DNA of 64,000 nt, from contig NZ_JNIQ01000001.1 in NCBI RefSeq assembly GCF_000702585.1, forward strand, positions 194,501 to 258,500, given 5' to 3'. A program made the translations under genes and the position numbers. Positions 43,705 through 52,822 of the stretch are shown here, one piece after another. Source of the stretch: Exiguobacterium aurantiacum DSM 6208. Lineage in GTDB: Bacteria > Bacillota > Bacilli > Exiguobacteriales > Exiguobacteriaceae. A model generated the notes under the pieces. It saw only the letters and a list, made by a program, of their open reading frames with translations, made no database searches and had not been told where the DNA came from. Every line of letters starts with the position of its first letter. Position 1 is the first letter of the stretch.

Positions 43705-43720
43705 CTGAAACGCGTTTCAG
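43705..43720. promoter_or_regulatory. Perfect 16-bp operator palindrome
   Basis: CTGAAACGCGTTTCAG fills the space between a TTGCTC -35 and a weak -10 of the 77-residue ORF/lacI operon. It is probably the binding site of the LacI-type regulator. Confidence 0.65.
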
Positions 43721-43745
43721 AGCAAGCTTTATTTTTATTCCATCT

Positions 43746-43758
43746 ATTTCCGAACAAT
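43746..43758 (+). promoter_or_regulatory. PurR box (upstream copy)
   Basis: ATTTCCGAACAAT is a perfect match to the Bacillus PurBox AWWWCCGAACWWT, about 45 bp before the pbuG -35. Confidence 0.6.
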
Positions 43759-43802
43759 ATATGAATAATTCGAACGTTTTTTAGTTTTTTCATTCGAAAT
43801 GA

Positions 43803-43831
43803 TTGACGACTCAACCTCATTTTTGTATAGT
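43803..43831 (+). promoter_or_regulatory. SigA promoter of pbuG
   Basis: TTGACG (43803-43808) and TATAGT (43826-43831) with a 17-bp spacer. Confidence 0.85.
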
Positions 43832-43872
43832 CATCAAGTTGATAGCGTTTATTTCTGATTAACCGGACTATT

Positions 43873-43885
43873 AATGTTCGGAAAT
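43873..43885 (-). promoter_or_regulatory. PurR box (leader copy)
   Basis: The minus strand reads ATTTCCGAACATT, a perfect PurBox. On the + strand, CCGGAC at 43863-43868 faces it, so the two also make a short hairpin. Confidence 0.55.
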
Positions 43886-43909
43886 TCATCATCATAAGGA
43901 GTCTTATTC

Positions 43910-45199
43910 ATGAACTTATTTCGTTTACAGCAACATGGAACGAACGTTAAACAAGAAGTGACCGCCGGCGTCACAACGTTCGTCACGATGGCTTACATCT
44001 CGGTCGTCAACCCGGCGATTTTGTCGGATGCCGGCATCCCGTTCGCGCAGGCGTTCACAGCGACGATTATCGCTATTTTAATCGGGACCGGGTTAATGGC
44101 GCTTTACGCCAACCTCCCGATCGCCGTCGCACCAGGGATGGGCTTGAACGCCTTCTTCGCCTATACGCTCGTCGCCCAACAGCAAATCGCCCCGTCGACC
44201 GCGCTCGGTGTCGTCTTCGTCTCGTCCGTCTTTTTCTTGATCTTATCGTTGTCCCCAATTCGGACGAAACTGATTCAAGCGATCCCGGCGTCACTGAAAC
44301 ATGCCATCACGACCGGAATCGGGTTGTTCATCGCTTCGCTCGGATTGAAACTGTCGGGGCTCATCGTCGCAGACGAGGCGAACCTCGTCCGTCTTGGTGA
44401 TTTGTCGTCCCCGAGCGTCTTGCTCGTTCTCGGCGGTTTGATCGTCTCGGCGCTTCTGTTCTCCCGGAACGTGCCGGGCTCACTCCTCATCGGAATGGTG
44501 ATCACGGGCATCGCGGCCTATTTCATGGGCTTGTTAAAAATCGACGGTGTGACGGCGATGCCGACGTTGCCGGAAGGTCTCATGGTCAATCCGGTCACGG
44601 CGTTCACCGACGTCATCCAATACGGGCTGTTCGGCGCCGTATTGTCATTCTTCCTCGTCACGCTGTTCGATACGACCGGCACGCTCGTCGGTGTCGGCAA
44701 ACAAGCGGGTCTCATGAAAAAGGATGGCACGATCGAGAATGGACATCGAGCCTTGTTCGCTGACTCACTCGCGACGATGGGCGGTTCGCTCGTCGGGACG
44801 AGCCCATCGACGGCGTATATCGAGTCGGCTGCCGGCGTCGCCCAAGGCGGACGGACCGGTTTGACGACCGCTGTCGTCGCGGCCCTATTTGGACTCACGC
44901 TCTTCTTCAGCCCGCTTATCGGCGCCATCTCCGGTGTCGCCGCCATCACAGCTCCGGCGCTCATCATCGTCGGTGCCCTCATGTTGACGAACGTCCGCTA
45001 CATTGACTGGTCGGACTTCAGCGAATACTTCCCGGCGTTCATGACGATTCTGATCATGCCGCTCTCAGGCAGCATCGAGCGTGGGATCGCATTCGGTTTC
45101 ATCCTCTATCCGATCTTTAAGGCAATGAACAAAGAGACGGTCCACCCACTCATCTATTTGTTCGCGGGATTATTCATTTTGGAAATGTTCTTCCTATAA
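43910..45199 (+). CDS. pbuG: Guanine/hypoxanthine permease PbuG (AzgA-type NCS2)
   Basis: A 429-residue permease with about 13 helices. The N-terminus QEVTAGVTTFVTMAYISVVNP and the region LFDTTGTLVGV and GTSPSTAYIESAAGVAQGGRTGLT are hallmarks of the AzgA family, which imports hypoxanthine, guanine or adenine. Two PurR-type boxes surround its promoter, which supports a purine substrate. No riboswitch is seen in its leader, unlike B. subtilis pbuG. Confidence 0.88.
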   Translation: MNLFRLQQHGTNVKQEVTAGVTTFVTMAYISVVNPAILSDAGIPFAQAFTATIIAILIGTGLMALYANLPIAVAPGMGLNAFFAYTLVAQQQIAPSTALGVVFVSSVFFLILSLSPIRTKLIQAIPASLKHAITTGIGLFIASLGLKLSGLIVADEANLVRLGDLSSPSVLLVLGGLIVSALLFSRNVPGSLLIGMVITGIAAYFMGLLKIDGVTAMPTLPEGLMVNPVTAFTDVIQYGLFGAVLSFFLVTLFDTTGTLVGVGKQAGLMKKDGTIENGHRALFADSLATMGGSLVGTSPSTAYIESAAGVAQGGRTGLTTAVVAALFGLTLFFSPLIGAISGVAAITAPALIIVGALMLTNVRYIDWSDFSEYFPAFMTILIMPLSGSIERGIAFGFILYPIFKAMNKETVHPLIYLFAGLFILEMFFL

Positions 45200-45210
45200 T
45201 ATTTAATTTG

Positions 45211-45236
45211 ACCCTCGTCGCAAGACGAGGGTTTTT
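45211..45236 (+). terminator. Terminator of pbuG
   Basis: ACCCTCGTC-GCAA-GACGAGGGT followed by T5. Confidence 0.88.
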
Positions 45237-45438
45237 CTGTTATTAATCAGGGAATCACTGTCGTATAGCAGAAAAGTTGTGAATACACGTTCATTATCAT
45301 CCCGTTCTCAATTAGACAGGATTTTACAGTTTTTTGTGAGAATCGCCCCATTTTTCTTTATTTTCGTCGCTCTGTTATGGAATAATGGCGTTGAAACCGT
45401 TTACGAATATCACTATTTACAGGAAAGAAGGAATGAAC
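45237..45438. other. Intergenic region before lutA
   Basis: About 200 AT-rich bases that must carry the lutABC promoter. TGAAACCGTTTACG at 45392-45405 differs from the CcpA cre consensus only at its last base and is the only clear control site. I see no gene here. Confidence 0.55.
45392..45405 (+). promoter_or_regulatory. Candidate cre (CcpA) site before lutA
   Basis: TGAAACCGTTTACG fits TGWNANCGNTNWCA at 13 of 14 positions. It lies 34 bases before the lutA start, where CcpA binding would block lactate use when sugar is present. Confidence 0.5.
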
Positions 45439-46176
45439 ATGCCTAAAGTGGCGCTGTTCGTCACTTGTCTCTCCGATACGTTGTTCCCATCGGTAGGACA
45501 AGCGACGGTCGAACTATTAGAACATCTCGGTTGTGACGTCAGTTTCCCGTTCGAGCAGACGTGTTGCGGTCAACCCGCCTATAACAGCGGTTACCATGAA
45601 GAGACGAAAAAAGTGGCCAAACACATGATTGAAACGTTCGAGAAAGCCGATGCCGATTACATCGTCGGGCCGTCGGGTTCTTGCGTCATGATGATGCGTG
45701 ATTATCCACACTTATTCAAAGACGACCCAGCGTGGAAAGCGCGGGCCGAGGCGCATGCGGCGAAGACGTTCGAGTTGACACAATTCATCGTCGACGTGCT
45801 CGAAGTGAAAGACGTCGGGGCGAAGTTTCCGGCCAAAGCGACGTATCACGCCTCGTGCCATATGACGCGTCTCCTCGGGATTGAGGCGGCACCGGGACAA
45901 CTGCTCAAACATGTTGACGGCTTGACGATGCTTCCGCTCGATGGTGTCCATAACTGCTGTGGTTTCGGGGGGACGTTCTCGGTCAAGATGCCGGACGTAT
46001 CGGTTCAGATGGTCGACGAGAAAGTGGAGTCAATCTTAAACTCAGGAGCGGACATCTTGATTGGTGCGGACGCCTCATGTCTAATGAATATCGGCGGACG
46101 CCTACATAAACAAGGGCATCCGATCAAAGTGATGCATATCGCGGAAGTGTTGAACGAAGGGGTGAAACAAGCATGA
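45439..46176 (+). CDS. lutA: L-lactate utilization protein LutA
   Basis: A 245-residue protein of the CCG (heterodisulfide-reductase/GlpC-like) family. Two cysteine-rich motifs are present: [15 protein letters not shown] with an earlier Cys (VTCLSDTLF), and [10 protein letters not shown] with an upstream HASCH. It works with LutB and LutC to oxidise L-lactate to pyruvate through iron-sulfur clusters. ATG 45439 follows AAGAAGG by 7 bases. The gene overlaps lutB by 4 bases. Confidence 0.95.
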   Translation: MPKVALFVTCLSDTLFPSVGQATVELLEHLGCDVSFPFEQTCCGQPAYNSGYHEETKKVAKHMIETFEKADADYIVGPSGSCVMMMRDYPHLFKDDPAWKARAEAHAAKTFELTQFIVDVLEVKDVGAKFPAKATYHASCHMTRLLGIEAAPGQLLKHVDGLTMLPLDGVHNCCGFGGTFSVKMPDVSVQMVDEKVESILNSGADILIGADASCLMNIGGRLHKQGHPIKVMHIAEVLNEGVKQA

Positions 46177-47582
46177 GTATGGGGATTCGGCTAGATGAAA
46201 AGTTTCAAGCACGTCGCAAAGACGGGATCGACAACCCGTTCATGCGCCAAGCTGTCAGCTCGGCTCAAAACCGGCTTCGTGACGGTCGGCTGAACGCTGC
46301 CGGCGAACTCGGGGACTGGGAAGCGTTCCGTGACCATTCGGAAGAGATTCGCCAGCACGTGCTCGAACATCTCGACTATTACTTATATCAGCTAAGTGAG
46401 AACATCTCGAAACGCGGCGGCAACGTCTTCTTCGCGGAGACACCGGAAGAAGCGAACCGATACATCCGTGAAGTCGTCCGCTCAAAAGAGGCGAAACACG
46501 TCGTCAAATCGAAATCGATGGTGACCGAGGAAATCGGTTTGAACGAGGCACTCCATGAGGAGGGTTGTACGGTCGTCGAGTCGGACCTCGGGGAATGGAT
46601 CCTTCAACTCGACAACGATCCACCGTCCCATATCGTCGCCCCCGCGCTCCATAAAGATCGAAACGCCGTCCATGAAACGTTCACGGCCCACGGGTACGTC
46701 GGAACGAACGACCCGACCGAACTCGGCCGTTACGCTCGTCGCGAGCTGCGGAAAGATTTCTTGAAAGCGGAAGTCGGGATCACCGGATGTAACTTCGCCA
46801 TCGCCGAGAGCGGTGCCGTCGGTCTCGTCACGAACGAAGGGAACGGCCGCATGGTCACATCGCTCCCGGATACCGTCATCTCCGTCATGGGGATGGAACG
46901 GATCGTGCCGTCATACGAAGAGTTCGAAGTGCTCGTCAACATGTTGTGCCGAAGCGCCGTCGGGCAACGTCTCACGTCGTACATCACGACGTTCGCCGGC
47001 ACGAGAGGCGCCGGTGAAGTCGATGGTCCTGAAGAGTTCCATCTCGTCATCGTCGACAACAAGCGATCTGGGATTCTCGGCACCCAGTTCCAATCGGTGC
47101 TGCAATGCATCCGCTGCGCCGCCTGCATCAACGTCTGTCCCGTGTATCGTCATATTGGCGGTCACGCCTACGGCTCGATCTATCCTGGCCCGATCGGCGC
47201 CGTGCTCGCACCGCTCCTTGACGGTTACGAGAATTATAAAGAATTGCCTTACGCCTCGAGTTTATGCGGTGCCTGTACGGAAGCGTGCCCGGTCAAGATT
47301 CCGCTCCATGAGCTGTTGATCGAGCATCGCCGCGTCATCGTCGAAGAAAAGAAGCAGTCACCGTTCGTCGAACGCATCGCCATGAAAGGTTTCGCCGTCA
47401 CATCATCGAGCCCGTTCTTATTCGAGGCGGCCGAACAGATGGCGCCGTTCGCCACATCCCCGTTCACAAAGGCGGGCCAAATTGATAAAGGCTTACCGGC
47501 TTGGACCGACTCGAAAGATATGCCGCAACCGGCTAAACAGACCGTACGGGACTGGTTTAAGAAACGGGGGAATGCACAGTGA
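46173..47582 (+). CDS. lutB: Iron-sulfur protein LutB
   Basis: A 469-residue protein with an N-terminal LUD domain and a C-terminal ferredoxin-like region. Two [4Fe-4S] motifs are clear: [14 protein letters not shown] and [13 protein letters not shown]. It is the electron-transfer subunit of the Lut lactate dehydrogenase. Both ends overlap its neighbours by 4 bases, showing tight translational coupling in lutABC. Confidence 0.95.
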   Translation: MSMGIRLDEKFQARRKDGIDNPFMRQAVSSAQNRLRDGRLNAAGELGDWEAFRDHSEEIRQHVLEHLDYYLYQLSENISKRGGNVFFAETPEEANRYIREVVRSKEAKHVVKSKSMVTEEIGLNEALHEEGCTVVESDLGEWILQLDNDPPSHIVAPALHKDRNAVHETFTAHGYVGTNDPTELGRYARRELRKDFLKAEVGITGCNFAIAESGAVGLVTNEGNGRMVTSLPDTVISVMGMERIVPSYEEFEVLVNMLCRSAVGQRLTSYITTFAGTRGAGEVDGPEEFHLVIVDNKRSGILGTQFQSVLQCIRCAACINVCPVYRHIGGHAYGSIYPGPIGAVLAPLLDGYENYKELPYASSLCGACTEACPVKIPLHELLIEHRRVIVEEKKQSPFVERIAMKGFAVTSSSPFLFEAAEQMAPFATSPFTKAGQIDKGLPAWTDSKDMPQPAKQTVRDWFKKRGNAQ

Positions 47583-48274
47583 ATCCAGGAACAATCACGA
47601 ATCGGGAAGACTTTTTGAATCGTATCGCCAAACAACTCGGACGTGACGTCGACTTGACCCCGCCCAAACGTGTGTACAAGCACCGCCCGCAAGACGAGGT
47701 GTTGAAAGACGCATCTGAAGAGGAGCTCCTTGAGACGTTTCGCATGGTTGCGATGCGCATCCATACGGACGTCGTCGAGTGCGATTCGGCTCACCTCGAC
47801 GATACGCTCCGTCTTTTAATTGAACGCTATGAAGGATCCGCCATCATCGCCGAGCAAGACGAACGAATCAAATCGTGGGCACCAAAGACGAGCGAATCGT
47901 TCGATTGGTGGGACGCAGAACGTCCGGATGAAAGTCGGGCGTTAGCCGTCAAAGCCGATATCGGCATTACGATCGCTGACGAGGCGCTCGCCGAGAGCGC
48001 GACGATCGTTCAATATGCGAAGCCTGGAAAGTCGCGGACGATTAGTTTGTTGCCGCAAGATCATATCGCCATCATCCCAAAATCGGTGCTTGCCCCCCGG
48101 ATGACGCAAGCAGCGAAGCGGCTCAGTGATTTGGACCGAGATGGGGACCTCGCGTCACCGAACGGCGTCAATTTCATCTCCGGCCCATCGAACTCGGCCG
48201 ATATCGAGATGAACTTGATCGTCGGGGTTCACGGACCGGTCCGTGTCGCTTATGTGCTCGTTCATGACCTTTAA
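47579..48274 (+). CDS. lutC: Lactate utilization protein LutC
   Basis: A 231-residue LUD-domain protein. The C-terminal half carries the family pattern [15 protein letters not shown] ... [16 protein letters not shown] ... [22 protein letters not shown]. It starts with GTG 47579 behind GGGGG and overlaps the lutB stop. It completes the three-part LutABC lactate-to-pyruvate enzyme. A bidirectional terminator follows. Confidence 0.94.
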   Translation: MNPGTITNREDFLNRIAKQLGRDVDLTPPKRVYKHRPQDEVLKDASEEELLETFRMVAMRIHTDVVECDSAHLDDTLRLLIERYEGSAIIAEQDERIKSWAPKTSESFDWWDAERPDESRALAVKADIGITIADEALAESATIVQYAKPGKSRTISLLPQDHIAIIPKSVLAPRMTQAAKRLSDLDRDGDLASPNGVNFISGPSNSADIEMNLIVGVHGPVRVAYVLVHDL

Positions 48275-48276
48275 AC

Positions 48277-48318
48277 AAAAAGACTCGCGCGTGAGTTATT
48301 CACGCGCGAGTCTTTTTT
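48277..48318. terminator. Bidirectional terminator
   Basis: AAAAAGACTCGCGCGTG pairs with CACGCGCGAGTCTTTTT. It is shared by lutC and the convergent DUF4097 gene. Confidence 0.92.
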
Positions 48319-49352
48319 CATGCTTGTTCGACGGTAATGCTCCCGTTCGAACTCGCCAGTCTAAGTTCGACCGAACCGTCCCCATACGTCCGCTCGTTCG
48401 CCCGGTCCCCGAACAACTCGACTTTGCCGTTGTTCGTTTTCGCACGGATGACGGCGTCATGGGGCTCACGTTTCAGACGAACGTCGATGCGTCCATTATT
48501 CGTCTTCAGGCGGACCGGGTGCTCGAGCGCATCAATCGCATAGTCGATCCGACCGTTCGAGGTCTTCGCCTCGACAGTGCCTCGTACGTCATGGATATCG
48601 AGACGTCCGTTCGAGGAGTGGACCTCTAATCGATCGACGCTCGAGGTGCCTACTTCCACGCGCCCGTTCGATGAATGGGCATGTAACGCCTGACCGCTCA
48701 CCGCCGTGAGACTGACTTTCCCGTTCGAGGAGCGGAAAGAGCCGCGCTTCGCATTCACGGTGTGAACCGTGATGCTTCCGTTCTCGCTCTCGACTTCGAC
48801 CGATGCCGCATCTAGGTTCCGCACGTCGCACGAGCCGTGACGATTTTTCAAGACGACTTGCTCATACGCATGACGGGGCAGCTCGACGTGGAGCACCGGG
48901 GCCTTCGTCACCGCCCAGGCGAACAAGTTCGATAGACCGAAGCGACGCTCGGATTCGATTCGGATTTCCAAGGTGTCCCCGACGATATTCATCGTCACCC
49001 CGTGGTCTCGTTCCGTCTCGAGCGTGGCGTAGGCAAAACCGTCATGCGACGGGGCGACGCGGACCTGCGCTTGCAGGACGTCGATCGAGACGTTTTGGAA
49101 CGCCACGTTCTGGCTTTTGACGACGGTCGGCTCTTTACGACTAACTTCAGAAGATGAGTCGGCCGAACCGAGCAGTTCACCGGCTAACGTCTCCGGCCGT
49201 CCAAGCTCTTCAATCATCGCCTCGTCCGTCTTTCCGTCTGCCCGTCCGTTCGCAAAATACTCGGACACGTCACGCAACATATCGACCCGTTCGATGACGC
49301 TCACCCCGGCAAGCAATCGTTCGAGCTCTCCCAAATACTGTTCTTCTATCAT
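48318..49352 (-). CDS. DUF1700-like/DUF4097 repeat protein
   Basis: A 344-residue protein in two parts. Residues about 1-75 are an HAAS/DUF1700-like helical domain (YLGELERLLAGV ... EELGRPETLAGELL). The rest is a DUF4097 beta-structure built from repeats of about 15-20 residues centred on S/T/N-NG-R/K-I/V (RSSNGKVSL, HSSNGRVEV, HSSNGRLDI, KTSNGRIDY, KTNNGRIDV, KTNNGKVEL, ASSNGSITV). It has no membrane helix or signal. It is coupled to padR by an ATGA overlap, an arrangement common for PadR/DUF1700/DUF4097 stress modules. Confidence 0.85.
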   Translation of the reverse strand: MIEEQYLGELERLLAGVSVIERVDMLRDVSEYFANGRADGKTDEAMIEELGRPETLAGELLGSADSSSEVSRKEPTVVKSQNVAFQNVSIDVLQAQVRVAPSHDGFAYATLETERDHGVTMNIVGDTLEIRIESERRFGLSNLFAWAVTKAPVLHVELPRHAYEQVVLKNRHGSCDVRNLDAASVEVESENGSITVHTVNAKRGSFRSSNGKVSLTAVSGQALHAHSSNGRVEVGTSSVDRLEVHSSNGRLDIHDVRGTVEAKTSNGRIDYAIDALEHPVRLKTNNGRIDVRLKREPHDAVIRAKTNNGKVELFGDRANERTYGDGSVELRLASSNGSITVEQA

Positions 49353-49669
49353 ACGTCGTCTCCCCCTTTGATCAATTCGTTGACGCCTGTCGTGAACAAT
49401 TCCCACTCGTTCCGTAACGCCTCTAGATGCATCTGCCCTTGGTCCGTGATCGTGTAATACTTTCGCGGCGGCCCTTCGGCCGACTCTTTTAAATATGTCG
49501 TGAAGTACCCGTCAGACGTTAACCGCCGGAGGAGCGGATAGACCGCCCCTTCCGAGATGGACACTTTCGCCGAAATGGCTTGGACGAGCTCGTAGCCGTA
49601 ACGATCACCCTGTTCGACGAGCGCGAGCACGCATAGATTGAGCACGCCCTTTTTAAATTGAGGATTCAT
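49349..49669 (-). CDS. PadR-family regulator
   Basis: A 106-residue winged-helix protein (MNPQFKKGVLNLCVLALVEQG ... SISEGAVYPLLRRLTSDGYF ... KYYTITDQG). This is the short PadR-s2 type that usually represses its own operon and is released by cell-envelope or drug signals. It is the first gene of a two-gene operon with the DUF4097 protein. Its promoter is overlapped exactly by a 13-bp inverted repeat. ATG 49669 is used by its 7-base spacing from GGAGG. Confidence 0.92.
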   Translation of the reverse strand: MNPQFKKGVLNLCVLALVEQGDRYGYELVQAISAKVSISEGAVYPLLRRLTSDGYFTTYLKESAEGPPRKYYTITDQGQMHLEALRNEWELFTTGVNELIKGGDDV

Positions 49670-49690
49670 CATCCCGCCTCCTCTACTATA

Positions 49691-49727
49691 CATTGAACAA
49701 TAGCCCAACGTTCACTATTAGTCAATG
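49691..49727 (-). promoter_or_regulatory. padR promoter with embedded operator
   Basis: TTGACT (49725-49720) and TATTGT (49702-49697) with a 17-bp spacer on the minus strand. The inverted repeat CATTGAACAATAG (49691-49703) and CTATTAGTCAATG (49715-49727) has two mismatches and covers both promoter boxes. Confidence 0.75.
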
Positions 49728-49760
49728 AATACTAGTGGATTTCCTGATTTTTCTTGATTG

Positions 49761-49790
49761 TTGGTAACGGCTGAATGAAATCTGTACAAT
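49761..49790 (+). promoter_or_regulatory. Possible promoter of split kinase gene
   Basis: TTGGTA (49761-49766) and TACAAT (49785-49790) with an 18-bp spacer. Confidence 0.5.
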
Positions 49791-49859
49791 GGAGGGACGA
49801 ACTAGTCAGGATTTTTGTCACAGATGGAATGTACACAGTTCCAGGAAGGAACGGTCTAT

Positions 49860-51812
49860 ATGAAAGCATGGATTGACCAGCGGATCGGAAGGCAGTTTTT
49901 ATTCGTCTTCTACTTATTCATCGGACTGATCCTCCTTACCTCGCTTGCCGTATACGTGTTTACGGAAAATCGCATCGAACAGACGACGACCTCGCTCGAG
50001 AATGTCAGCGAACGCAGAACGAATGCGACTGAGCTATTCGAGACGTGGCAATCAATGCAATACGAGATGCGCGGATACGTCATCCTCGGTGACGAGGAGA
50101 TGCTCACCCGCGTCAAAGATAAACAGGCGTTGATTGAGACTCAGACCGCTTGGTTCGAAGCGAACGCGGTCACTGAAAAAGAGAAACTATACGCTAGCGA
50201 CGCTCGCACGCTCTTCTCGGCCTATCAAGAGCGGGTCATGCCGAGCCTCGAACGATATGTCGTGGCGAAACGAGCCGGTACGGTGACGGAGCCGTTCCTC
50301 CAGATGCCCACACTTGGAAAAGTGACGCCACAGGCGGAACCACCGGCGGACCGAAAGTTTAAAATCAACTCGAAAAGCGCTGCCGATATGAGCGCGAGCA
50401 TCGTCGACATGGAGTCCGTATTCACCGAATATCGAAACTCCTTGAACGAAGAAGAGAATCAACTACGTTAGCAACTCGCGACACATACGAAGTGGGCGCA
50501 AGTGCTTTGGTTACTATCACTGCTAGGCGTCTTGCTCGTTCTCTTCATCGCGGCCCGTCCGTATGTGCAGCGATTGACGGGTCAACTTCAAGACTTGATC
50601 GTCAACAGCGGTCGGCTCGCGCACGAACAAGTCGTACCGGCGCAGTGGGGCTCGTCCCGAAACGAGGTCGGCCAATTGACCGACTCGTTCCGTCAGATGG
50701 CGTCCTCGCTCGCGACGCAACGTCATCAAGTCGAAGAGGAACGGGAAAAGACGGCCCGTCTGCTTCACTCGATTCGGGACGCCGTCATTTACGTCGAACA
50801 TACGACGAATGACAAGATGGCGAACCAGGCACTATTCGTCATGTTCAATCAAGCCGTCACGAAACGAAACGAGATGGACTTGTATCGTCTCGACGCCGAC
50901 TTAGAAGCACTCGGCCTCCAAGTCGACCAAAAAGACGCATTCTTCTCGTTCATGCGGCGTGCTTTCGAAGGTGAGAGCATGGAAGAAAGTGAAACGTTCT
51001 CGATGAACCAAGAAGAGCGCTTCATTCAGATGTATGCGGAGAAGATTTATTTACGGGGCACGCGACACGGGACGATGCTCGTCTTCCGTGACGTGACACA
51101 AGAGACAGAAGTCGATCGCTTGAAGACCGAACTCGTCTCGACGGTATCCCATGAGTTGCGCACCCCGCTCACGAGCATCATCGGCTTCACGGAGCTCTTG
51201 CGCTATCGGAGCTTACAGCCGGAACGCGTCGATCAATATTTGGGCATGATTCACCAAGAGACGCTGCGTCTCGAGGACTTGATTTCCAACCTCCTCGACG
51301 TCCAGCGCATGGAGTCTGGTCAACAGGCTTACGACAATCAGCCTGAACGTCTACATGACATCTTGGCGGAGACGATTGCGATGCATCAAGGCTCGAGCCT
51401 ACATCACGATCTCACGCTCGAATGTGATACGAACCTCCTCGTTTACGGGGATCGCGATCGGTTGAGCCAACTGTTCACGAACTTGCTTCACAACGCGATT
51501 AAATATTCGCCGGAAGGTGGAAAAGTCGCCGTCTGTGTCACGCACGACCAGGCGGACACGATTGAGATTTCGGTTCAAGACAAAGGCATCGGAATCCCCG
51601 AATCGGCGATCTCCAAACTGTTCGACAAGTTTTATCGCGTCGACAACTCGGCCAGCCGTAAAATCGGCGGCACCGGTCTTGGCCTCGCCATCTGTAAAGA
51701 GATCGCGGAAGGCCATGGCGGATCGATCCATGTCGATTCAAGCGTCGGTGAAGGATCGACCTTCACCATCACGTTACCGAAATATGTAGCCGAAGATAAG
51801 ATGAGTAGTTAA
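49860..51812 (+). pseudogene. CHASE3-type sensor histidine kinase, split by in-frame TAG
   Basis: The reading frame from ATG 49860 codes for 203 residues (TM helix FLFVFYLFIGLILLTSLAVYV and a CHASE3-like extracellular domain). It then meets TAG at 50469-50471. The same frame continues without shift for 446 more residues: TM helix 2 (VLWLLSLLGVLLVLFIAARP), HAMP, PAS-like region, HisKA (VSTVSHELRTPLTSI) and ATP-binding domain (NLLHNAIKYSPEGG, GGTGLGLAIC). One base change explains the break. The second part could only be made by read-through or from a weak internal GTG at 50502. The parts look intact otherwise, so the mutation is recent or a sequence error. Confidence 0.85.
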
Positions 51813-51820
51813 TAAAGAAA

Positions 51821-51850
51821 GGGGCCGCATCGCGCGGACCCCTGTTTTTT
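51821..51850 (+). terminator. Terminator after split kinase
   Basis: GGGGCCGC pairs with GCGGACCCC-type arm, followed by T6. Confidence 0.8.
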
Positions 51851-52646
51851 ATTGGACTTTGTTCTCTGGACCGAACGCCGGATAGAGCGAAAGGCCACCG
51901 TCCGCAAAGATTGTCGTACCGGTCACGTACGACGACTCATCTGATGCGAGCCATGCGGCGACCGCCGATATTTGTTCGGGACGACCGATCTCATGCGTCG
52001 GGATGAGCGCCTCGAGCCCTTTCTTCTCTTCCGGGTCTTGCATCGTCTCTTCGTTGATTGGTGTATCAATCGCACCTGGTGCGATCGCGTTCACGCGAAT
52101 CTTGTTCGGTGCGTATTCGAGCGCGACCGATTTTGTGAACATCTTGACGCCGCCTTTACTCGCCGCGTAGTGGGTATAACCCGGACGCGGGATGACTTCA
52201 TGCACCGACGACATGTTGATGATATTCCCTTGAATCTCGTGTTCGACGAAATATTTCAAAGCGGCCCGCACACCTAGGAACGTGCCCGTCAAGTTCGTAT
52301 CGATGATTTTCTTCCAGTTATCGAGCTCCATCTCATGTGTCTTCGCCTCGACTTGGACACCCGCATTGTTGACGAAGATGTCCATCTTTCCAAATTCTGA
52401 GACGGCTTTTTCAATCATCTTCTCGGCGAGCCCTTCTTCCGCGACGTCCCCTTTGACCGCGACCGCTTTTCCGCCACTCGCTTCGATGCCGCGAATGACC
52501 TCATTCATCTCGTCTTCACTGCTGCGATAGTTCAAGACGACGCTAACGCCTTCCTGCGCATAACGTTCAGCAACAGCACGTCCGATTCCTTTCGAACTCC
52601 CGGTGATGACCGCGACTTTTCCTTTTAACTCTGGATAGTTTGCCAT
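51849..52646 (-). CDS. SDR-family dehydrogenase, glucose 1-dehydrogenase type
   Basis: A 265-residue classical short-chain dehydrogenase. The cofactor loop is TGSSKGIGRAVAE, with NNAGVQ, the active-site Ser in NMSSVHE, and the YAASK Tyr/Lys pair. The C-terminus (FADGGLSLYPAF) resembles Bacillus glucose 1-dehydrogenases and the stress protein YdaD group. The true substrate is unknown. A weak SigB-like site (GTTTCA, 15 bp, GGGAAC) lies upstream on the minus strand. Confidence 0.88.
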   Translation of the reverse strand: MANYPELKGKVAVITGSSKGIGRAVAERYAQEGVSVVLNYRSSEDEMNEVIRGIEASGGKAVAVKGDVAEEGLAEKMIEKAVSEFGKMDIFVNNAGVQVEAKTHEMELDNWKKIIDTNLTGTFLGVRAALKYFVEHEIQGNIINMSSVHEVIPRPGYTHYAASKGGVKMFTKSVALEYAPNKIRVNAIAPGAIDTPINEETMQDPEEKKGLEALIPTHEIGRPEQISAVAAWLASDESSYVTGTTIFADGGLSLYPAFGPENKVQ

Positions 52647-52822
52647 GTCGTTTCCTCCTTCAGCTTCTCGTTTTGTAGTTCCCTCATTCCCTTCTTATTG
52701 AAACCTTTTGGCCTCTATTTTGAATATTTATGGCAAATCTACTATACTGAAACCAACTATTCGTTCTCAGGAATCGTCTGAACGACATACAATCTTATTT
52801 TATGGAGGTGACTCCCCGATTT

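Noticed and set aside
43832-43909. Purine riboswitch in the pbuG leader
   Set aside because: The conserved core (ATATGG, CTACC, CCGTAAA, GACTA) is absent and the leader is too short.
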